Below, piece after piece: positions 42,936 to 55,254 of a stretch of DNA of 64,000 nucleotides. A program made the translations under genes and the position numbers. The notes under the pieces were generated by a model, which was not told the origin of the DNA, searched no databases, and worked only from the letters and a program-made list of their open reading frames with translations. This DNA comes from Phytophthora colocasiae. Lineage: Eukaryota > Oomycota > Peronosporomycetes > Peronosporales > Peronosporaceae. The stretch is from contig JAGKQI010000104.1 in NCBI GenBank assembly GCA_018806915.1, forward strand, positions 248,001-312,000, written 5' to 3'. How positions within the stretch are numbered: the stretch's first letter is position 1; each line of letters opens with the position of its first letter.

Positions 42936-45073
42936 ATGAACGAGGAGGACGAGTTCGGCATGAGCAAGACGACGCGGGACGCGGACCCGATGGAGCAGGA
43001 GGACAAGAGCGCAGTGAAGGACCATCCGGACTTCAACTTTATGGACCCAGAGCAGATACGCACAGCTATGGCGTCCGAGGACAAGCGTGCAATCCCTCTT
43101 TGGATGAAGCAAATGCCTGTGGACAAGGATCCAAGCCAATGGACAATATTGGAGGTGCAGATCCGCCCTGACCGGTCGTGGGAAGTCATTAAGGAGCTTA
43201 TTGCTACTGTTTGTATCGGCAAAGGTCTTTTGATCACTGAAGAGCACCCCAATTCGGTTCTGTTCCGGAAAAAGGCGACACAAGAGACGGTGGCTCACGG
43301 CATGGCCAATTCTGCTACTTTCCTTAACGTTTACGTGCACATTGGTGTATCCCCTTCAAAGTTGCGAGTGGTAGATATCTGCACGCTGGTATCGGATGAG
43401 AACAAACTACTGGGTGGTATGGTGTCAACGGGAAGAAATGCACTGTGGGCGGCGCAAGATCACAACCAGCCGCACGAGTATGCTTTAGACCAACTTCTTG
43501 GAGCATTACAGTCAACATTGCTCAGTCAGTGTCTTTCACTGAGCCATTTGTACATGTCCACGCCCGAGAACTCAATGGATTCAGGTATGTTTTGTTTTTC
43601 TTTCGATGTTCCGTGCTCTTGCTGATAGTTCGTCATGAACAAACACCAAATTGATACAGTTGAGAACGCAGAACTGGACGAAGGATACGTCGCTGACTTG
43701 AAGAGAGCATTCAGCAGGTGCAAATTTCTTAGCATTTTATTGTGTTGTGATTCCGGTACTGACGTTTCTACTCCTTTGGTTTTGCAGTGAGATGAAGGTG
43801 AATATGAGAGACCTGTGCATTCCCTTGGAAACGTATGCGTATGACCAGGAGTTTGCATGCGCGCTACTCATTGGGTTGTTAGAACCATCTTTAAAGAAAT
43901 ACGGAATTAAACTAACCGATGCTCCAAGAGATGACGGCGGCGTGGAAGATGGTTCGAATCAAGCAGGAGAGAACTTGAGAGCTCTCTCACTAAATGAGGA
44001 TAAAACAGCCTTCAAGGAAGAGAAAGCGCCATCTCCACAAGAGGCTGTCGAACCAAAAGCCTCATCAATTGCCGACTCACCACCGCCAAATGATTCCAAC
44101 AAAATTTACGGAGAAGTGGTTTCCGAGCTGGTGCAAAACCTTTGGCGGGTCTGTAAAGAGGACTGTGAGGTGAGATTGCGAGCAAAAATTGAAGAGAAGC
44201 AGCAGCAAGTGACAGCTCGCGTGGAAGCTGTACAAGGGTTACGAACTCGGGCAATTCGAGCAATCATGGAAGCGTACGTTTTCCTTCTTCTCCTCGATGT
44301 CGGAAGGTGTTGTATACTTATCTTGACTACTCATGCAAACGTGACAGTGATGGTGCTCAAGTGTCCAGCCTTTTCGAATCGTCCGGTGATAGCAGGTATG
44401 TTCGTGATGAGAAGTCAGTTTTGACAGGGTAAGTAGAATGGGTGATAATGGCGTGTATGGGTTGATTGTAGATCCAACGTACTTCTGTATGAGGCCTCTT
44501 GCATGGTGAACGGAATTCCTGTCACTCTCCATGTGACGTATGGGTAAGTCTCTTTGCTACTACTGAAGTATTTTGCTTTGTTTAATTGAGCTCATATTTT
44601 ATGTTGAACAGAAATTTAGTTTATCGGACAATGGTGCCAGTGTTCGCACACACAACTGTGATTCCGTTCGACGATGTGGTGAACGTTGTCCAAACGACTT
44701 CGTTCGGTATTCAGGTGGTATCGCTTGATCTTGATTCAGCAAAGTATGCGAAGGGCATCACAATTGCAATGGGTTTGGAAGTAGACTTGCTCTATCAACT
44801 GTTGCATGAGGTAAGTCTAATCTCGTCACTTTACTCCCTGTTGCATGATATCGCACACTCACTCGATCTCTTCAGCTATTCTCAATGCACCAGAAAGAGA
44901 TTAAGGCAAACCTTGCCGCATTGCCACCTTTGCAGCAGCAGGAGACTGAGAAGAATCCCGCCGAGCTAAAGAAAATCTTAGGCTCGGAAGAAGAGGAGAC
45001 GAAAGAGGACGACGAGACCCCTGCAACTGACTCTGATCCTCCAGTGAATGCTGATGCTGGTAGTGCTACGTAG
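42936..45073 (+). CDS. Unrecognised protein with possible GRAM-like domain
   Basis: Seven exons: 42936-43584, 43660-43717, 43798-44273, 44348-44395, 44472-44543, 44612-44810 and 44876-45073, all joining in phase. The N-terminal ~215 residues contain a compact alpha/beta region (WTILEVQIRPDRSWEVIKEL...LLITEEHPNSVLFRKK) I cannot name. A charged helical middle follows. The region from exons 5-6 (NVLLYEASCMVNGIPVTLHV, then VPVFAHTTVIPFDDVVNV) has the length and strand pattern of a GRAM domain, but similarity is weak. The tail is acidic (SEEEETKEDDE). It shares a 76-bp divergent promoter with the ASDURF-like gene. I start at ATG 42936 rather than an upstream TTG. Confidence 0.7.
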
Positions 45074-45192
45074 GAATGAAGCATCAAAGGAAGAAACTAC
45101 ACTTAACTTTATAGCCATCGTGGAAAGTCAACAAACAAACAACGTTCCGCCTCTTACATAACTTAGCTGTGAAGAACTTTGAGCTGTAGATC

Positions 45193-45540
45193 TCATTGGA
45201 ACCCTCGATGCTCGTTATCCCAGCTCATCGGAGGTGCCGACGGCTGGTACTCGTGCGCAAGAGGGACAGCCTCGATCGTTGCAAGCTGGTCGTTGTAGAT
45301 TGTATCCCCCAGGAGCGGTTCCTCCATGTCACTGACCATGAATGTTGCGCTAGGAACACGCGCCATCTCGTTGACGCGTCGCTTCCGGAGACAGCAGCGA
45401 CGATACAGGAAGCAGAAGAGGTACGAGCTACACAGGAAGAGAGCTACAAAGCACACGAGAAGCGCATCTGCCCACTGCATCCGCTGGAACCGCGTAGCCT
45501 GTCGAAGCGAGGAGGGTGCATCATTGTCGACCCACATCAT
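45193..45540 (-). CDS. Small single-pass membrane protein
   Basis: 115 codons, single exon, beginning with two Met codons. One hydrophobic segment (ADALLVCFVALFLCSSYLF, residues ~24-44) is followed by a basic Cys/Arg patch (YRRCCLRKRR), giving a type III/II-like topology with cytosolic C-terminus. The tail includes EEPLLG, a dileucine-type endosomal sorting signal, and PSAPP, resembling a PSAP/TSG101-binding motif. Function unknown; endosomal location is inference from these motifs. Confidence 0.6.
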   Translation of the reverse strand: MMWVDNDAPSSLRQATRFQRMQWADALLVCFVALFLCSSYLFCFLYRRCCLRKRRVNEMARVPSATFMVSDMEEPLLGDTIYNDQLATIEAVPLAHEYQPSAPPMSWDNEHRGFQ

Positions 45541-45594
45541 CTTGAAGCAAATTTGACGTTAGGTTTCTGCGATTATTCGGAAAGTTTTGTCTAA

Positions 45595-45645
45595 TGTTCA
45601 TGAAGGATGAAGGCGCAGATTCTGCGCCTTCATCCTTCATGAACA
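45595..45645. repeat. Near-perfect 51-bp palindrome
   Basis: Two perfect 25-bp inverted arms (starting TGTTCATGAAGGATGAAGG) around a single T at 45620. It lies 55 bp upstream of the start codon at 45540 and 42 bp downstream of the stop codon of the M96-like gene. It could form a strong RNA hairpin or cruciform, or be the footprint of a fold-back element. Confidence 0.9.
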
Positions 45646-45686
45646 TGCGCCGCAGATACATTCAATTAGTTATGTAGAACAGGTCC

Positions 45687-47246
45687 TTATCCGACTGGAT
45701 GGTTCACGGCTTGGTCCATGAGTGCGTTCTCGATGAGCTCCTGGCTGGCCGTGATGCTGTTAGCAGCAGCGCCCATCATAAACTTCGTCATAGCGCCCAT
45801 GACTGGAGAATCCTTTTCCGGTTGCTCTTGTCCATGCTCAAGTGACACTAGTGAGCACATCTGGAGTAGGCACCGCGGGCCAACAGATTGGGACGGAGGC
45901 ACCGACGACTTCTTGGCGACTGCATAGCACTGGTGACGGTGCGTGAGTCCTGCAAACGGTTCATCCACCACTTCTAAAGGTGTTTTGATCGAGATGAATA
46001 CCACCACCACGCGGTCCTCCTCGACATAGCGACGAAGGACTTGCTTCACTCGGAACATGGCGTGCGTCGAACCAACGTACATCTCTTTTGCAAAGTTCTC
46101 AACGATTGTGTCGGATTCATCCAAGATCTTCGCAGTCTTTTCATACACCTTGCCTCTGTGCTTATCAGCGCCCTTAAAATGATCCCACACGGCTTTCGCA
46201 GTTGTGTCGACATCGAAAGGTAAAACTTTGTTGGAGAACACGTCCAGATAAATACCATCATCACCCTCGCGCACTTGGGTATCCTTGTAGGTGACTTCCA
46301 TGGAATTGAGGCCGTTTGTACAGAACACTGAATCCATCTCACGATATGCACCTTCAAGGATGACCACCATATCTTCAAAATCGCCAAGATTCGAATGGTA
46401 ATTCACCATCCGACCAGCTGCAAAATCTGTCGTGTCGGGATTCACAGTCCTAGCACATTCCATAAGCTGTATGATGGTACGTCAGTATCACATCACGTCA
46501 ATTCACAACCTGCGTGCAAACCATAAAAAAAACTGCCTTACCTGGTTCTTAGCTCGCTTGAGCAGCAGCATCTGCATGCTTTTAGCGGCCTTGAGTTGAC
46601 TCTCCAGCACCAACTTCAAGCGTGCGTTCTCAATCTCAGCCTTTTCCCTACGTTTACGCTGCTGCTGAGCAACAGGCTTCCACACTGACTGCTCCGTCAT
46701 TGACGAGGACACAATGGCGTTTTCCTGTCCTGCCGTTGGATTATCGTGCCCATCCTGCTTGAGCAGCTTTGTAGATCCTCGGTGTTGCTGCAACGTCTCG
46801 AGCTCTGCCTCCAGCTGTGCCACCTTCTCTCGAAGATACGCCACCTCAATACGGCGTTCGTTCCTGGCGCGGTTCGAGTCACCAATGACCCAACTCTTGC
46901 GCAGGAGCTTCTTGGCTGTATGGCGTCTCGGTGCTCTCGTGCGCTTAGGCTTCTCACGTTCAGTACGACGTGGAGATCCATCCTCATCCGTTGTAGTGTG
47001 GTGGTTCTCACTATTAGACGCAGGAGACGACACGAACGCCCCGTTCTGAGGCGGAGAAGCCACGGAAGATGAAGAACTTGACGAATTCTTGGACGGAATG
47101 CTCAGCGCCAACTCCATCTCCTGCTTGTTCAGTACCTCCAACGGCTGTAAGGACGCGGGTCCAGCTCCGTTTCCGTCCCCGAACTCGTCCACAAAGGACA
47201 TCACAGCCTCAAACGCCGCCATCTCATCATCCGCCAGGAACGCCAT
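45687..47246 (-). CDS. M96-like basic-coiled-coil / START-like protein
   Basis: Two exons: 47246-46542 and 46466-45687, joined by a 75-nt intron, 494 residues. I use ATG 47246 (MAFLADDEM); the longer frame begins with GTG. The N-terminal half has a poly-Ser stretch, a basic region (RTRAPRRHTAKKLLRKSW then NRARNERRIEVAYLREKV) leading into a leucine-rich coiled coil, so it looks bZIP-like. A second coiled coil follows (QRKRREKAEIENARLKLVLE). The C-terminal half (exon 2) is alpha/beta with WDHFKGADKHRGKVYEKT and YVEEDRVVVVFISI, resembling the START-like domain of oomycete proteins annotated M96 mating-specific. Family function is not established; a lipid- or ligand-sensing DNA-binding regulator is possible. 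Confidence 0.65.
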
Positions 47247-47471
47247 CTTCGTGCTGTGCCTCTCCAATTGTGACACTCAACCACCTGCATTTTCCGCTGG
47301 TGCAAATTTTGACCAATTATACCAAGTGTTGAGTTTCCAAGTGTGTACCACACCAGAATATTTTCTGAGTCAATAAAAGGCAACAAGTTCGAGATGACAG
47401 TACCAATGCCGTGTTGGCGTGTTACTGCAGATGTAAATTCTAACGCTATGTCTCGTGTTTGTTTTCTCCAG

Positions 47472-47632
47472 CCAACGAAGCGATTGCAGCTTGTCGTTTA
47501 GTGAACTCAGAACACGTGGGATTGATCCACGTGAAGGTCCGAAGTGGCGGCTTCGTGGATCTGACGGTCCGAACTGCCGACATGGACTTCACAGACCAAC
47601 TTCTCGAGGCCACCGCCCAGCGACTCAAGTAG
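47472..47632 (+). CDS. Possible exon of a small gene
   Basis: A strong acceptor (tgtttgttttctccag) precedes an open stretch reading NEAIAACRLVNSEHVGLIHV and ending QLLEATAQRLK before TAG. A possible first exon (ATG at about 47393, donor GTGTTA) would give a ~61-residue protein. No family recognised. A GT at 47630 could also lead into further exons toward the copia insertion. Confidence 0.35.
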
Positions 47633-47985
47633 GTTGACAATTGGGCAGGAAAATGCAAATGTTTCATGTTCATACTCTACGCCGCGTTTGACTCGTTCGC
47701 CTTGTGCTACCATCAGCATCGTTTTCACATTAGATCGCTGTACTACAGCCTGTGTGCATTGTTGAAGTTCATCATAAACCTAGTATCTATAGAAGCCTTG
47801 AATGCTGCCAAAGGAAAGTGGCGTGCTTCCTCAGCAGTGCATAATGCACTGCATTGGCTCTGAGCGACGGCTGAGCGAAGCTCTTCTCACTTCTGCATTT
47901 GCCAAGTCCCCCACAAGCACCACCCCCATCAAGTTCGACGACCAAGCATCCCCGGCCCTGTCGGCGGCTAAGCTGCGGTCAACGG
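47633..47985 (+). other. Putative host gene region interrupted by copia element
   Basis: An open frame from about 47870 (ALLTSAFAKSPTST...KFDDQASPALSAAKLRST) runs to the copia target site. If the element and one AACGG are removed it continues in frame into 53514 onward for ~90 codons. No domain is recognised and the upstream structure is unclear. Confidence 0.35.
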
Positions 47986-48233
47986 TGTTGTGAGTTGAAT
48001 CGAATCCAACGATAACCTCGTACACCAGAGAGGGTAAATGAAAGTATGAATAAATTTAGAGTGTTAGCTCTCCTAGGTCTGGCAACCATCCTTGAGCTTC
48101 AGCTCTTTCACATGAAGAGATCCGCAGCTCCCAGCTTCGACAGGCTTCATCTCAGTTTAGACTTACTCCATGCTCCGGGTCTCACCTTGATCTTCAACCT
48201 TCAGTTGTCTGATCTTCAAAATGCATTCCAACA
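47986..48233 (-). repeat. 3' LTR of copia element (248 bp)
   Basis: Matches 53283-53513 except for 17 extra bases near its plus-strand start (around 48002-48019). Confidence 0.9.
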
Positions 48234-48291
48234 CGCCTCCCTCGAAGTCACCTTCGATTCCAGCATGCGTTTTTTTTCCAAATCCAGTCTC

Positions 48292-51200
48292 TTAGCTGGA
48301 CTTCCCAACCCCAATGAGCTCGAGCAACGTGCCCATCCTTTTCTTGTCCAAAGGTTTAGTAAAGGTATCCGCAGGGTTCACTTCACCACTTATTTTGTGC
48401 AAGTCAATTGCACCTTTCGCCACTTGCTCGCGCACGAAATGCCAACGCAACTCAATGTGGCGAGTGCGTCGACTGTACGAAGGATTGGTAGCGAGTATAT
48501 GCGCCGCTTGGTTATCAATTCCAATACGCAATTCCACACTCTGCTTCTTTAAAATCTCCTGAAGAATGTTGCTTTCTGCTTTCGCCTCCATAGCAGCCTC
48601 ACACGCGGCAACGTACTCAGCCTCAACAGTAGATAACGTCACGATAGTTTGACGTCTGGACATCCACGATACAGCCCCTCCCGCCAGTGTGAACAGCAGT
48701 CCTGTTGTGCTCTTGCGCGAAATGGGATCGTTTGCCCAGTCACTATCGCAGTAGCCATCCAGAACAATCTTGTCAGGCATGTCCTTGGTACGATTGTAGC
48801 TTATTCCGTACTCCACAGTTCCAGCCAGATACCGGAGCACACGCTTCACTGCACCAACATGTTTAGTGGATGGCTTCATTACAAATCTGCTAAGTTGGCC
48901 AACTGCATACGCCAAGTCTGGACGAGTTCCAGTTGCTAAGTACATCAGCATTCCTATTGCTTGCCGGTATGTGAAACTGGTGTCAGATTTCTCGTCCTCA
49001 GTAAGTGGAAGTAGTCTTGCATTTGTCTCCATTAGATTTCCAATACTGTGCGCATTCTCATATCCGAAGGTCTGCAATATTTCACGCGCATACTTGCTCT
49101 GCTTGATTGTGATCTTGTCCACTGATTGCTCTACTTCAACGCCTAAATAATCCGTGAGCAAACCTTGGTCCTTAATGCCGTACTCTGCATCCAATTCCTT
49201 GAACAGGTCACGCTTCTTGTCCTCGTCATTTGTAGCCACCAGGATATCATCCACGTACACGAGTACCAGCATAATACATTCTCCTTCAAACTTGTAATAA
49301 AGGCACGGTTCAGTCAACGAGCGTTGGTATCCGTTTGCCAAGAGCCAGTGATTCAACTCCGAGTTCCATTCTCTTCCCGACTGCCTTAGTCCATATAGTG
49401 CTTTCAAAACTACATACATGTGTCCGTCGATCTCGCATTGAAACCCATCAATTGACTTGATGTACTGCATAATCCCCAACAGTGCGTTCAAGTACGCTGT
49501 ATTGATGTCACCTCCGTACAACTGCAGGTTCAACGCCGCAGCCAACGCCACGATCAATCGGAATGACGACATACGAGCCACAGGTGCGAAAGTCCCCATG
49601 AAATCGATTCCAGGTCTCTGGTAATTCCCCAAAGCAACTGTGCGCGACTTGAACCGAATCACATACCCTTGATGGTCAGATTTAACTGCGTAGACCCATC
49701 TTGTATTGATTGGCTTCGCGTCTGGTGGTACAGATTCCACTGGGATCTCCTCAATAACTCCTTTTGCTTTTAGAGCAGCCATCTCCTCCAGCTCGGCTTC
49801 TCGCCAGAAATCTGCAAAATCCGACCGCATAGCTTCGCGATGGTTCCTTGGGATTCTTACTTGACTTGCACGTATCGGCATACCATTCTTGTTAAGAATA
49901 CGCGACGTACTCTGCACTACATTTGCCACGTAGTCATTCAAATAACTAGGTCGTCGACGCTCATGAGCCTCACGTAATCCAGTTCGAGTCCGCTTTGGCT
50001 GTTATTTTTCAGCGTTCTGCTCAACTCTCACTACTTCTGATGACGTCTCGCTCCGCTGTGTGCGCTTTCCGGTCTGCCTCGTTGATAATAGTGCACTAGC
50101 ATCAATACGATCTTCATTTTCTGGACCATCATCACTGCACAGCTCGTCACCTTCCTGATCGTAGGAGGACCCGCAAACACTAGCCACTGTGACGTCTAGA
50201 TCAGCTTCATCTTCTTCCACGAAATTATCAACTCCATTTTCTGTGTCATGTTCTGAAGCATCCCATTCTGCAACAGATCCACGATTTCCAACAACAGATT
50301 CATCATCACAGTCTTCCTTTATTTCACTTCGTACCGGTGAGTTCTGCGAGAATAATTTATCACTCTGCTTCCGCTCACTCCATCTTGATGCTGCATTTTC
50401 AGTAGACTTTCTCGGCGAGGACGTTCGGTAAGGCGATGGCATTTCAGTGTCATCCTCGTTTTCACCTTCCTCAACTTCAGTCCCTCCTGTTGCTGCTTGA
50501 GCACTAACGTCAGTTGGAATTGCTACAGTAATGTCCTCCACTCCAGTCACGTCAACGACACTCTGCTGTAGTGTCTCCTTGTCCCACAAATTACCATCTC
50601 CATGGACGTTGTGAAGTACACTATCCTTATCATGCTGCTCAGCAGATTCTTGGCAACTTTCACCTCCCTCGAGACGCAACGTCTCGGTCATCACCAAGGA
50701 ATCGTCCTGCTCAATTTTATCATCTTCAAAAGAAGCTTGTTCGAAATGCAACGAGTCCAAGTCAGTGTCTTCCACTGTCACATTATGTCGGTTCCGATAC
50801 ATACATTCTTCAGTAACGCGCAGATCTGTCACGAATTTTGCCGTCCGCTCTTCAGGGAAGTACACTTTGCATCCAATCACATCCTCCGCGTATCCAAGAA
50901 CATATCCAAGCTTCGCATTGTCTTGGTATTTGCGTCTTCCAGGTGTGATCGGAACGTGAACATAGGCCAATGCCCCAAACTTCCTAATGTGATGGATATC
51001 CGGCTTTACTCCAAACATCATATCAAAAGGGATTCCCTGAGTTCCTTTGTTGTATACACGATTCTTCAGATACACTGCATTCCGCAATGCTTCTGGCCAC
51101 ATGCTCTTCGGAAATCCAGCATCACGCATTGTAGCTTTGGTCATTTCCACAAGTGATTGGTGGGTTCGCTCACACAGGTTTAGCTGCGAGCTCTTTGGAC

Positions 51201-53234
51201 CGACAAGAACATGTTCAATTCCATGCGACTTATACCACTTGTCAATCTCACCGTTCACGAATTCACCTCCTTTGTCCGTTAACACTTGTCGAGCGCCGTG
51301 CGTGATCAGTACCTGCCGCACCTTGTGCACCTTTCCGTTTGCATTGGGTGAGTTCCTTCCAGCTTGTCTTTCGGCCCACAGGATGTACTCTTTGATGTGC
51401 CTATTCACGGTTTCACTTGCCTTGCTTGTCAGCATATGCACAGTAACAAACCGCGAAAATCCATCCATGATCACGAGCACAGCTTCAAACCGGGTTCCGT
51501 TCTCTCTACTAGGAATCAAGAGATCTGCGTACACCACTTGATTTGGAGAATTTAATCGACGGTCAGTTTCTTTCTGTACGGTGTCTTCTTCTGTTTACCT
51601 AGATGGCAGGCCTCACAGTCGTCTTGTTGCTGCCGCTGGGTGAGCATCATACCCTTCACCATATCCTTATCCACCATGGTCTTGAGATACTGGGGGCAGG
51701 TGTGTCCTAAACGCTCGTGCCAGAGCTTCAGCGACGCAACACCTTCAACTGCAGTGAAATTTGCCATCGGCGTAGTTAGCGGTTCAACAGCAGGTCCATT
51801 TTGCGCCGAATTCACTTGAAATCCCGACGTTGCATCCTGTGGCATTGCCACTACCACGGTTCTTCCATTTCGCATCAGCTTAAAGACATTACTAGCTCGA
51901 TCATAATCAAACTCGAAGCCTTGCTCCATCGCCAAACCAGGTGAGAGAAGCCCAGCTGCTGCTCCAGGAACGTAGAATACGTCATTCAGGTAGATTACCA
52001 CGGATTCACCTTCAACCTCAGTCTGCAATGCCACTGTTCCAACTCCTTCAATTCGCGAGGCTAGCGCTGGAGTAACACCATGCACGCTTTGAGACTCAGT
52101 TGTGTCTTCCGTGAAGGAACAGTAATGGTCACGATTTCCGGTCAAGTGTGTGTTTGATGCGGTATCGAAATACCACCATCCACTTCCAGTGTCAATCGAT
52201 TCGTCACTCTGCCTATCTCCTGCTAATCCATGCGTGTCCTGCAGGTCTCTTTCCTCTCGGCTAGCGTCAAACATCTCGAACATCTCGATTGGTATCTGTG
52301 GCAAATCGTTCAGAGTACCAGCTGCCACACCAACATCTTCGTCAGCTTGGTTGCTCCTGTAGATAGTCAAGTGTCCCTTCGGTTTTCGCTTCTGTTCTGT
52401 TTCTTTTGGATTATCACTATCTGCAGGTTTGGCCCGATTAGGACAATCAACTTTGAGATGCTCCGTACTCTCGCAGACAAAGCACTTCTTCTGCTTCTTC
52501 TTCGAGCCTCCGGTCTTCTCTTGTTGTGACGTGTCCCCCTTCTCATTCTTAGTCTTTGTGCTGTTTGTGCTTCCACCATTCTTCTGGTTTCCACTTTGAT
52601 TTGCTCCGCCCTTGGCCTTATAGACTTTCTGACGCGAGTCTGCAATCCGAATTAGTTCCCGAGTTCGTTCCGGTGTAGTGCCTCCTACGCCCAAGTTGTA
52701 TCGAATACCCGACTTTAAACTCTCAAACTCGTATTGATTCGGAAGGCTATCCAACAGCATCTCCACCATGTCAATATCTTCCACGGTGTAGTTCAACGAT
52801 GTCAATTCAGTCCGAATATTGAACATCTTACTCAAATGCTCGTTCACATCTCCACCTGGGTGCAGTTTTGCAGTTTCAAGCTCATTCCGCAGACATCTAC
52901 TCCTGTGCGCGATAGTCGTTTGATTATCCGTGCACTCATAGATATCACACAAAGCCTTCCACATCTCAGTCCCTGTGGTCTTGTGTCGAACCTGATGGAG
53001 CTTGTCCGCAGGCAGTGACATCCCGATCAACTGCATGATCGTCACCTGATCCTCATCGAACTTCATCTTGCCCTCATCAGTCACCAGTGCATCCCGTTTC
53101 AAGTCTCCACTCACAATCTCTGTAAGTTTCTTCTTCCGGAACACTAGTCCCATGGCCCACTTGTACTGCTGCCAGTCCTTTCCATCCCAGTTCTTCGGGA
53201 CGCCCTCGTTTGTATACTTCAGAGGTGTAGCCAT
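48292..53234 (-). pseudogene. Copia gag-pol polyprotein, one frameshift and one stop
   Basis: Starts at ATG 53234. Gag with CCHC knuckle CFVCESTEHLKVDC, protease WWYFDTASNTHLTG, GAG-pre-integrase HHCC (LWHERLGHTCP...CEACHLGK), integrase core (51500-50700), reverse transcriptase (49800-49050) with YVDDILV, and copia RNase H (48780-48300) with DSDWAND and TVEAEYVA. Two defects are visible: a one-base frameshift at about 51551, and an in-frame TAA at 50002-50004 between integrase and reverse transcriptase. Everything else is open, so the copy is recently inactivated. Confidence 0.9.
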
Positions 53235-53282
53235 CTTGGATCTCCTCACACAGAACGAATTCCGTCTTTGGGCTCAGAACCC

Positions 53283-53513
53283 TGTTGTGAGTTGAATCCG
53301 TACACCAGAGAGGGTAAATGAAAGTATGAATAAATTTAGAGTGTTAGCTCTCCTAGGTCTGGCAACCATCCTTGAGCTTCAGCTCTTTCACATGAAGAGA
53401 TCCGCAGCTCCCAGCTTCGACAGGCTTCATCTCAGTTTAGACTTACTCCATGCTCCGGGTCTCACCTTGATCTTCAACCTTCAGTTGTCTGATCTTCAAA
53501 ATGCATTCCAACA
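53283..53513 (-). repeat. 5' LTR of copia element (231 bp)
   Basis: Plus-strand TGTTGTGAG...CATTCCAACA, followed by AACGG. Seventeen bases shorter than its partner. Confidence 0.9.
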
Positions 53514-53890
53514 AACGGCGGCGTTTTCGGACCCACGTCTTCAGAGGCGACACGACGTCGCATCCGGCATGCACCAGACTGGTCAGCATGCTGTCGGCCC
53601 ACTACGACAACGTGCTTCTGCTGCCAATTCAGACGACGGCAGACGCGTAGTGGATGGAGGTAGCATCAGACGCTACCACTCGAGTCTACCCTGGATGAAG
53701 ACCCAAGTCTTGTCCAAGAAGAGGAAGACTCGCAGCCGAGACGTGAACGCCGCTGCGAACATGGAGAGAGCTATGCTAGCATAGTTCTCTCCTATCGGCG
53801 AATCCTACGTCGAGGAGACCTGTCAGACTACTGACGTTATAGGCCCAAGAGTATCTAGGCTAGCTATAGCGATAGTTGTAGATGGTTATC
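53514..53890. other. Host sequence between copia and piggyBac-like elements
   Basis: An open frame continues from the copia target site to 53784 (Arg/Ser/His-rich, ending MERAMLA); otherwise no gene. Probably the 3' portion of the interrupted putative gene. Confidence 0.35.
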
Positions 53891-54167
53891 TTAACCCCTC
53901 TAACCCGGTATTCTGTATCCTACAGAATAATATATTGTACAGGATTTAATATCCAGCAAACTCATCAGCGCTCCAAAACTCCGCATGAAGATTATTGTAT
54001 GGTGTCTGGATCAGTCCACTTTCCTAACAGATCGGCGATGGGATGATAGACGGGTATTATTCAAAGAGGATAGAAAGACGCATATAAATCCCCAACAGGT
54101 TTGAAAATTCTGTCGAAAGCCCATCGGTTCACGTGTCAGAAGCTACCTCACATTGTCATTCGAAAAA

Positions 54168-54732
54168 ATGAACGGCCCAGCAGAGAAGCCGTTCAAGCAA
54201 CTATGGCGCGAGATCTGCGAGGAAGGCTGGAAGGCTCGTAAGCCGACAGGGATGACCTAGAATCAACGCTACGTGAAGCCGGGGTGAAGGGCCGTCTCGA
54301 CGAAGCCAGACGTGGCATAAACTTCTTTGAAGGTTAGTGGCCTTATTTTTGTGCCACCACAGTTGTCGACACAGAGGAGGTGGGCGCTACAGGTGAACTA
54401 CCAGCAGCTATACCGGATGATACGGAGCAAGACGGCGCGACCAATGCCTTTTTCCGGATGATCCAGAATTCGATTCAAGTGAGTGCATGGCTGCTGATGA
54501 AGAAGCAAAGAGCGAGACCGATGAACCAAACGGAGCCGACGGCCTCATCGACTCGGACGTGTTTGGTAGCGACAATTTCATGGAGAGGCTCCGAAAGGAG
54601 CGACTGTTTGGCTCTACAGCTATCGATGACGTGAATCTCGTGGAGACCGCTGATGTCAGCGATTCCGATTCCAACGCCGACGAAGAAGACATTATGGCAG
54701 ACAACGAGGTGGTCCACTTGAGGAAAGTGTAG
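54168..54732 (+). pseudogene. piggyBac-like transposase N-terminal relic
   Basis: ATG at 54168 begins MNGPAEKPFKQLWREICEEG then WKARKPTGMT and a TAG stop (codon 31). The same style continues (RYVKPG...GINFFEG), as in oomycete piggyBac-like proteins that open with a GW-x-x-(K/R)-x-PT segment. The frame shifts again around 54330; the acidic stretch 54490-54730 (DSDSNADEED) belongs to the same N-terminal region. Confidence 0.55.
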
Positions 54733-54850
54733 AAGAAGATGTAGAAGACCTGGAAATAAATGACAACGTTCCGGAAACTAGTAACTTTGACTTGACAGGT
54801 GATCTCTGCGATATCCCAGAGTATGGATAGATCACATACAATGAGAGCAC

Positions 54851-55128
54851 AGCCGTAAGCCGGGATGCTACAGAATAACTCAAGTGGTGCTTTACTAATT
54901 CTGGATGTTGCGTGTGCACACGGAATTTCCCATAGCCGTAAGTCAGGATGCTACAGAATAACTCGAGTGGTGCTTTACTAGTTCTGGATGTTGCGTGTGC
55001 ACACGGAATTTTCCGTAGCCGTAAGTCAGGATGCTACAGAATAACTCGAGTGGTGCTTTACTAATTCTGGATGTTGCCCGCACAGGGAATTTCCCACAGC
55101 CGTATGTCGGGATGCTACAGAATAATTC
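54851..55128 (+). repeat. 83-bp tandem repeat, 3.3 copies
   Basis: Units start at 54851, 54934, 55017 and 55098 (last partial), each starting agccgtaag and carrying gatgctacagaataactc, which echoes the CTACAGAATA of the element ends. Probably subterminal-derived satellite inside the piggyBac-like element. Confidence 0.85.
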
Positions 55129-55254
55129 GACACATCCAGCTACTGGCGCTGCGCAGAATCAACTTTAGACTCATATCAACGCCGAGGACCTGGTGTTTGT
55201 CATATCACGCTAGAAGCACACGTTAGTGAACACATCGGATCACCAAGCAGAACA

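Larger units (their letters stand above)
47986..53513 (-). mobile_element. Ty1/copia LTR retrotransposon
   Basis: A 5528-bp element on the minus strand, bounded by TGTTG...CAACA LTRs (47986-48233 and 53283-53513) and flanked by target duplication AACGG (47981-47985 and 53514-53518). Coding order gag, protease, integrase, reverse transcriptase, RNase H is copia-type. Directly inside the 5' LTR (minus-strand sense) is GGGTTCTGAGCCC, resembling the initiator-Met half-tRNA primer site of copia elements. A purine run (gagggaggcg) precedes the 3' LTR. Confidence 0.93.

Noticed and set aside
54851..55128. CRISPR-like array
   Set aside because: Repeats are contiguous 83-bp units with no unique spacers, inside a eukaryotic transposon.
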